The translations under genes and the position numbers were made by a program. The notes below the pieces were generated by a model. The model was given only the letters and a program-made list of their open reading frames with translations, had not been told where the DNA came from and did no database searches. A stretch of DNA of 11,528 bases from Desulfovibrio sp. (GTDB lineage: Bacteria > Desulfobacterota > Desulfovibrionia > Desulfovibrionales > Desulfovibrionaceae). The DNA lies in assembly GCA_031275955.1 (NCBI GenBank), contig JAISNZ010000005.1, positions 1 to 11,528 on the forward strand, in the 5' to 3' direction. Shown in pieces: positions 7,137 to 11,528 of this stretch (within the stretch, counting starts at the first letter, position 1; the number at the start of each line of letters is the position of its first letter).

Positions 7137-7270
7137 GGAGGACGCTCTCTCAGCGTATTTTTTCAGGGTTTGCGGCCTTTTTCCGGTGGCCGGCGCCCTT
7201 CCTCTCCGGGCGGCGCGTCGAAACACAGCCTTCTCTTCGCAAGGCACGGTATGCCCAATGCCGCCCGGCG

Positions 7271-7789
7271 TCAAGCCGGGGGGACGTCTTTGCGCAGGCG
7301 CAGAAGGCGGCGCTCCTCCTGAAAGATGCGGCGGATGAGGATTTCCCGGTCCTCTTCCCGGCCGCAGGCATAGGCGAGGCAAAAGGCGGCCGCTTCCTCC
7401 CGCGCGGGGCCTTCCACCCTGGCGGCGACTACAACCAGGCGAAGGGGAAATTCCTCCAGCAGGAGGGCAAGCTCCAGACAATCCCCCTCGCCGAGGGACG
7501 AGGCCGTTTCCAGGGTCAGGCGGTCCCTCCCGAGGGCCGTCACCCAGCCCTCGTCCGGAAAGGTTTCCCGCAGGGTTTCCCGTTGCAGGCAGCCCAGGAT
7601 GGCGTCCAGCTTTCTGTCCATCTCCAGAAGGAACTCCAGCAGGGCCTCGGGCGGCCGGAGGGAGGGGGGCAGATCCCGGAGCGAAGAGCCCGGCGCCTGG
7701 AATCCCCAGCCGCTCCGGGGCGGCCCGGGATCGCTTGCCGCGCGGAATCTCCCCCTGATCCGGGTGGGAACGGAGATCTGTTCGCCCAT
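7271..7789 (-). CDS. Small PilZ-like protein of the type found next to Desulfovibrio lysS
   Basis: The protein has 172 aa and is soluble, with no signal peptide or membrane helix. I chose the ATG 7789-7787 because AAGGA lies 6 nt upstream; an in-frame ATG at 7861 would add 24 residues. A helix EALLEFLLEMDRKLDAILGCL (about 48-68) is followed by a beta-rich stretch (about 80-140) with GEGDCLELALLLEEFPLRLVVVAARV. The tail EDREILIRRIFQEERRLLRLRKD (about 146-168) matches the usual C-terminal helix of PilZ proteins (compare 'REAIVRFVFQEQRR'). Canonical c-di-GMP motifs are not convincing: an RIRGR occurs at 10-14, far from the beta domain, and no D/N-x-S-x-x-G is present. It may be a degenerate PilZ fold that does not bind the nucleotide. 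It precedes lysS by about 135 bp on the same strand. The family assignment is by eye; a plain hypothetical protein is the alternative. Confidence 0.65.
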   Translation of the reverse strand: MGEQISVPTRIRGRFRAASDPGPPRSGWGFQAPGSSLRDLPPSLRPPEALLEFLLEMDRKLDAILGCLQRETLRETFPDEGWVTALGRDRLTLETASSLGEGDCLELALLLEEFPLRLVVVAARVEGPAREEAAAFCLAYACGREEDREILIRRIFQEERRLLRLRKDVPPA

Positions 7790-8092
7790 GGGCTGTCCTT
7801 CCCGCAATTTCGCTTTGAGCTTGCCGCCGCGAGCCGGCCGAAGCGGAACAGGCCCCAGCATAGGGGACTTTCTTGAGGGAAACAAGGGCTGGAACAGCGC
7901 AAGATGCGGACCGGCGCAGGCGGCCCCCGCAGCGGCCGGCAAGGAGGCTCAACAGGGAGGCTCCCGCGGCCCCGCGCGTTGCGGCAGGATTCTTGCCATT
8001 TGTTCCCCTATCGGATACGGACCTTCCTTGGGTAAGTGTCGCGCGGTTTTCCTCTCCAGCCAGGGCTGAATCATCCTTTTCAGGCGGACGGC
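7790..8092. other. Divergent intergenic region between the PilZ-like gene and the sensor kinase
   Basis: About 300 bp separate the two divergent starts (about 230 if the PilZ-like gene starts at 7861), so promoters in both directions are expected here. I see no strong sigma-70 pair. On the plus strand a TTGCCA (7993-7998) is followed by only weak -10 candidates. A short direct repeat ggaggctc occurs at 7943-7950 and 7956-7963. No tRNA, riboswitch or clear operator stands out. The kinase ATG is preceded by AGGCGGACGGC, a modest ribosome-binding site. Confidence 0.5.
7796..7800 (-). promoter_or_regulatory. Shine-Dalgarno for the PilZ-like gene
   Basis: AAGGA lies 6 nt before the ATG at 7789. 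It supports this start over the upstream in-frame ATG at 7861, which has no comparable site. Confidence 0.6.
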
Positions 8093-11000
8093 ATGAAAAT
8101 ACGGACGCGCAGGGCTGTCTGTCTCTCTCTTCTCCTGGCCTGTCTGCTCTGCGGACTGCAATCGCCGGACTGTCCCCAGGCGAAGACGACGCGCGCTGAC
8201 CCCCCGATCCGCGGCTACAGGGATATTCCAGGCGTCACGGGCGATGAAATCGCGGCCATAGAAGCCCTGAAAAAGCGCCCTGGCGGCTTCACCCTGGCCA
8301 TGGTCCACAGCACGGAGGCTTTCCGCAGGGACGACGGGACCATCGGCGGATTCTCCAGCCTGTTCTGCTCCTGGCTGACCGCTTTGTTCGGCGCGCCCTT
8401 CAGGCCGGTGATCGTGGAAGAGAACACGCTCCTGGCTGGCCTCGCCTCCCACGGGATCGATTTCAGCGGGGATTTGACCTCAACCCCCGAGCGCCGGAAA
8501 ACCTACCACATGACCGACGCCGTTGCCGAACGCCCCATCAAGTCCTTCCGTCTGGCCGGAAGCGGGGATTTGCCGGAACCGGCGGCCCGGCGGCCCTTGC
8601 GCTTTGCCTTCCTGAAAGGCGCCGCCTTTATCGACGACATCCGCGAGACCGCCGAGACCCCTTTTACCGCCGTCTATGCGCACGATTACGGCGAGGCCGC
8701 GGCCCTGCTGCGCAGCGGGGCCGTCGACGCCTTTTTCGCGGAAGGCCCCGCGGAAGCGGCCTTTGACGCTTCCGGCGGGATTACGGCGACGGAATACTTT
8801 CCGCTGCTTTATGTGCCCGTTTCCCTTGCCACAGGCAACCCCGAACTCGCTCCCCTGATCAGCGTCGTGCAGAAATCCCTGAACCCGGACACGGTTCATC
8901 ACCTGATGGAGTTATATAAACAAGGTGAAAACGAATACCGCCGGCACAAATTTTTCCTGCAGCTCACCGGGGAAGAAAAGGATTACCTGCGCGCGCACGG
9001 CGGCGGGAACGAAATCCCCATCGCGGTGGAATACGACAATTACCCCTTCAGTTTCTACAACACGGCGGAGCGGCAGTGGCAGGGCATCGCCATTGACGTT
9101 TTGCGCGAAATCAGCGCGATCTCCGGGCTTTCCTTTGTCGTCGCGAACGAACCCGGCGCGGTTTGGTCGGAACTGCTGGGCGCGCTTGAGGAGGGGAAAG
9201 TGGCGCTGATCTCGGAGCTGATTCCCACCAGGGATCGCCAGGGACGCTTCCTCTGGGCGGAAACGCCGTATTGTACCGACAATTTTGCCCTCATCTCCCG
9301 CTCGGATCAGCAGTACGTCAAGGCCAGCCAGATTCTCCACTCGACAGTGGCCGTCTCTGCGGGCACCGCCTACGAGGAAGTCTTCACCCGCCGGTTCCCC
9401 AGGCACCGGCACACCGTGCGGTTTGATTCCACGGACAAGTGCTTCGCGGCGCTGGAAAACGGGGAAGTTGATTTCGCCATGGCCAGCCGCTACCGGATGC
9501 AGAGCCTGACGAGCTACTCCGGGAAACCCCGGTTCAAGGTGAACATCCTCTTCGACGACGCCCATTTTTCCTCCTTCGGCCTGAACAAAAAGGAGACGAT
9601 CCTCTGCTCCATCGTCAGCAAGGCGCAGAAAGCGGTGCTGGACACGGAAGGAATTGCCGACCAATGGGTTTACCGCGTGTTCGACTACGATGCCGAGCTT
9701 GCGCGCGCCCGGCAGCCCTACCTCATAGGCCTGTCCGTCATGCTGGTCGCCATCGCGGCGCTTCTCCTCACGCTTTTGCGGCGCAGCAGACGATTCACCG
9801 GGGAACTGGCGGCGCAGGCCAGGATCGCCCGGGACGCCTCCCGGGCGAAGAGCGATTTCCTGTCCCGGATGAGCCACGAGATCCGCACGCCCATGAATGT
9901 CGTCGTCGGACTCGCTGAAGTGCTGCTCCGGCGCGATTTGCCCGTGGAGGCCGCGAATGAGGTCCGCCACCTGAAGCGGGCCGGAGCCAGCCTGCTTGCC
10001 CTGATCAGCGATGTTCTGGATTTTTCGAAAATTGAAGAGGGCAAGCTGGAGATCGCCGACGAGGAGTATGTCTTCAGCGCCCTCATCCGCAGCGTGGAGG
10101 ACATCATCAGGTTCAGGATCGCCGACAGGCCCATCGTCTTCAGCACAGACATTGACGCCGCTTTGCCCGACAGGCTGCGCGGCGACGCGGACCGCGTCCG
10201 GCAGATTCTGCTGAACCTCCTCAGCAACGCCGTCAAATATACCCGCCAGGGTTCCGTCACCTTCACCGTTTCCGGCGCGCCGCAGGAGGACGGCATGCTG
10301 CGGCTTTCCTTCGAGGTGGCGGATACGGGGATCGGGATCCGTCAGGAAGACCTGGCGGAAGTGTTTAAAAGTTTCAGGAGGCTTGATGTCCACAAAAACA
10401 GCAGCATTGAAGGCACGGGCCTGGGTCTGGCCATAGCCGGCGGCCTGTGCCGGGCCATGGGCGGCGAGCTCACGGCCAGGAGCGAATACGGCCAGGGTTC
10501 CGTCTTCACGGCCGTACTGCTGCAGACTGTGGCGGACTGGAAAACGGCGGATGTTCCCTCCGGCGGGCCGACAGACGCGGGGCGGCTGCGCATCGGCTTT
10601 ACGGCGCCGGAGGCCGACGTGCTGATCGTGGACGATCTGCCCGGGAATCTGCTGGTGGTCAAAAGTCTGCTCGCGCCCTACCGGATGCGCGTTCTCACCT
10701 GCCCGGGCGGGCGCGAGGCCGTGGAACTGGTGCGGGCGCGATCCTTCGATCTCGTGCTGATGGACCATATGATGCCCGATATGGACGGGGTGGCGGTGAC
10801 GCGCGCCATCAGGGACATGGACGAGGAACGCTGCCGGACCATGCCCATTGTCGCCCTGACCGCCAATGCCGTGTCCGGCATGAAGGAAATGTTTCTGGAG
10901 AACGGTTTCAACGATTTTCTCAGCAAGCCCGTAGACGTGTTTAAGCTGGACGCCGTGCTCAGGCAATGGCTTCCCCCCGGAAAACGCCGCGGGGCGCCTG

Positions 11001-11528
11001 ACGAGGCCCGCGGCCACGCGCCCGAAGGCGAACGGGAGGAAGGGCCTGCGCCGTTCCTTGTCCCGCCGGGCGCGCACTTACCGACAATCGCCGGCCTGGA
11101 TGTCGGCGCCGGGATTGCCCGCATCGGCGGCTCGTTCAACCTCTATCTGGAGTTGCTGGCAATGTTCCGCACGGATGCCGAGGCGTGTCTCGCGCGAATC
11201 GCGCGGGATCCGGACGAGACCTCCCTGCGGACCTTCACCATTCAGGTCCACGCGATTAAAAGCGCTCTGGCCAACATCGGCGCCGGGGATCTGTCGAAAG
11301 AGGCCGCCCTGCTGGAGAAGGCGGGCAAAGAGGCCGACATGACCCTGATCCGGGAAAAGCTGCCCGCGTTCCGGAAGGAGCTTGCCGCCCTGGCGGCGAG
11401 CATCGGCGCGGCGCCAGGGCCGGACAGCGGGCCCGCGGCTGACGACGGGCAGGACCTTGCTCAGGCTGTCGCGGAAGACCTGGAACAGTTGCAGAAGGCG
11501 CTGGAAGCCCTGGATATCGGCGCAATGG
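8093..11528 (+). CDS. BvgS/EvgS-type hybrid sensor histidine kinase with tandem periplasmic binding domains, receiver and Hpt (3' end beyond window)
   Basis: The frame is open for 1145 codons from ATG 8093 to the right edge. An N-terminal hydrophobic segment (about 8-24, ACLLCG) exports two periplasmic solute-binding-protein family 3 domains. The first (about 60-285) contains DLTSTPERRKTYHMT; the second (about 306-530) contains PIAVEYDNYPFSFYN and PTRDRQGRFLWAETPY. One transmembrane helix lies at 543-563. A short linker leads directly to HisKA (SHEIRTPMN, phosphoacceptor His595). HATPase_c shows NLLSNAVKYT (708-717), DTGIGI (744-749) and GTGLGLA (774-780). The receiver (about 843-955) has DD 847-848, phosphoacceptor Asp891 in LMDHMMPDMDG, and Lys945. 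The Hpt (about 1030-1120) has His1053 in VHAIKSALANIG. All phosphorelay residues are intact, giving a His-Asp-His relay that should end on a separate response regulator, which is not in the window. Unlike Bordetella BvgS there is no PAS domain before the kinase. The binding domains suggest it senses an amino acid or similar small solute; the ligand is unknown. Confidence 0.95.
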   Translation, partial: MKIRTRRAVCLSLLLACLLCGLQSPDCPQAKTTRADPPIRGYRDIPGVTGDEIAAIEALKKRPGGFTLAMVHSTEAFRRDDGTIGGFSSLFCSWLTALFGAPFRPVIVEENTLLAGLASHGIDFSGDLTSTPERRKTYHMTDAVAERPIKSFRLAGSGDLPEPAARRPLRFAFLKGAAFIDDIRETAETPFTAVYAHDYGEAAALLRSGAVDAFFAEGPAEAAFDASGGITATEYFPLLYVPVSLATGNPELAPLISVVQKSLNPDTVHHLMELYKQGENEYRRHKFFLQLTGEEKDYLRAHGGGNEIPIAVEYDNYPFSFYNTAERQWQGIAIDVLREISAISGLSFVVANEPGAVWSELLGALEEGKVALISELIPTRDRQGRFLWAETPYCTDNFALISRSDQQYVKASQILHSTVAVSAGTAYEEVFTRRFPRHRHTVRFDSTDKCFAALENGEVDFAMASRYRMQSLTSYSGKPRFKVNILFDDAHFSSFGLNKKETILCSIVSKAQKAVLDTEGIADQWVYRVFDYDAELARARQPYLIGLSVMLVAIAALLLTLLRRSRRFTGELAAQARIARDASRAKSDFLSRMSHEIRTPMNVVVGLAEVLLRRDLPVEAANEVRHLKRAGASLLALISDVLDFSKIEEGKLEIADEEYVFSALIRSVEDIIRFRIADRPIVFSTDIDAALPDRLRGDADRVRQILLNLLSNAVKYTRQGSVTFTVSGAPQEDGMLRLSFEVADTGIGIRQEDLAEVFKSFRRLDVHKNSSIEGTGLGLAIAGGLCRAMGGELTARSEYGQGSVFTAVLLQTVADWKTADVPSGGPTDAGRLRIGFTAPEADVLIVDDLPGNLLVVKSLLAPYRMRVLTCPGGREAVELVRARSFDLVLMDHMMPDMDGVAVTRAIRDMDEERCRTMPIVALTANAVSGMKEMFLENGFNDFLSKPVDVFKLDAVLRQWLPPGKRRGAPDEARGHAPEGEREEGPAPFLVPPGAHLPTIAGLDVGAGIARIGGSFNLYLELLAMFRTDAEACLARIARDPDETSLRTFTIQVHAIKSALANIGAGDLSKEAALLEKAGKEADMTLIREKLPAFRKELAALAASIGAAPGPDSGPAADDGQDLAQAVAEDLEQLQKALEALDIGAM

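Noticed and set aside
7264..7280. Hairpin cccggc-gtcaa-gccggg at the end of the PilZ-like gene as a terminator
   Set aside because: There is no T-run after it in the direction of transcription, and the stop codon lies in the loop. It is more likely chance in GC-rich DNA.
5283..7322. 679-codon open frame on the plus strand opposite lysS and the permease start
   Set aside because: It crosses two real genes in antisense, has no domain, and is explained by GC-rich codon bias.
7137..7952. Upstream extension of the lysS frame to 803 residues
   Set aside because: The added 272 residues are Pro/Arg/Gly-rich, overlap the PilZ-like gene in another frame and have no counterpart in LysS, which is about 500 residues long.
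7873..8199. Plus-strand open frame of 108 codons across the divergent intergenic region
   Set aside because: It overlaps the kinase start in another frame, has no motif and reads like low-complexity Arg/Ala/Pro sequence.
8912..11077. 721-codon open frame on the minus strand opposite the sensor kinase
   Set aside because: It is a mirror of the kinase reading frame with no motifs; the kinase's catalytic motifs are all intact on the plus strand.
1..11528. CRISPR array, tRNA or rRNA genes, full insertion sequence, prophage
   Set aside because: I saw no regularly spaced direct repeats, no cloverleaf or rRNA signature, no transposase, integrase or phage structural gene.

Overview
The window is GC-rich and looks like chromosomal DNA of a sulfate-reducer-type deltaproteobacterium (Desulfovibrionales, now Desulfobacterota). 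This rests on the protein sequences and on the order lysS - lolC/E - lolD - bamA. LysS has the ELNEVIKNRV N-terminus I associate with Desulfovibrio, and BamA carries an additional TolB/FlgO-like domain in front of its POTRA repeats. The assignment is from memory of these families; no search was run.

Layout. The left two thirds (1-7789) is read entirely on the minus strand. In transcription order it holds: a small protein resembling the PilZ-related family (7789-7271), lysyl-tRNA synthetase (about 7136-5541), one LolC/LolE-type permease (5471-4245), LolD (4248-3538), BamA (3554-855), a 225-bp palindrome-rich element bounded by 19-bp inverted repeats (634-858), and the start of an exported helical-repeat protein, probably the N-terminal part of an N-acetylmuramoyl-L-alanine amidase, which runs off the left edge (591-1). 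The right third (8093-11528) is on the plus strand. It is one large BvgS/EvgS-type hybrid sensor kinase with two periplasmic binding-protein domains, a transmembrane helix, HisKA, HATPase, receiver and Hpt, cut by the right edge.

How the genes work together. lolC/E, lolD and bamA form a tight, overlapping envelope-assembly unit. LolCD extracts lipoproteins from the inner membrane for delivery to the outer membrane, and BamA inserts beta-barrel proteins there. The exported protein downstream fits the same theme if it is a peptidoglycan amidase. lysS is the housekeeping head of the run. The kinase diverges from this operon across about 300 bp and seems functionally separate; no partner regulator lies in the window.

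Points worth attention: (1) the inverted-repeat element, whose right end supplies the bamA stop codon; (2) the lysS start, which has no in-frame ATG, although one extra C in a C-run would join a good ATG to the gene; (3) the extra BamA domain; (4) the kinase's complete internal phosphorelay without a PAS domain. I see no convincing new multi-gene system here.
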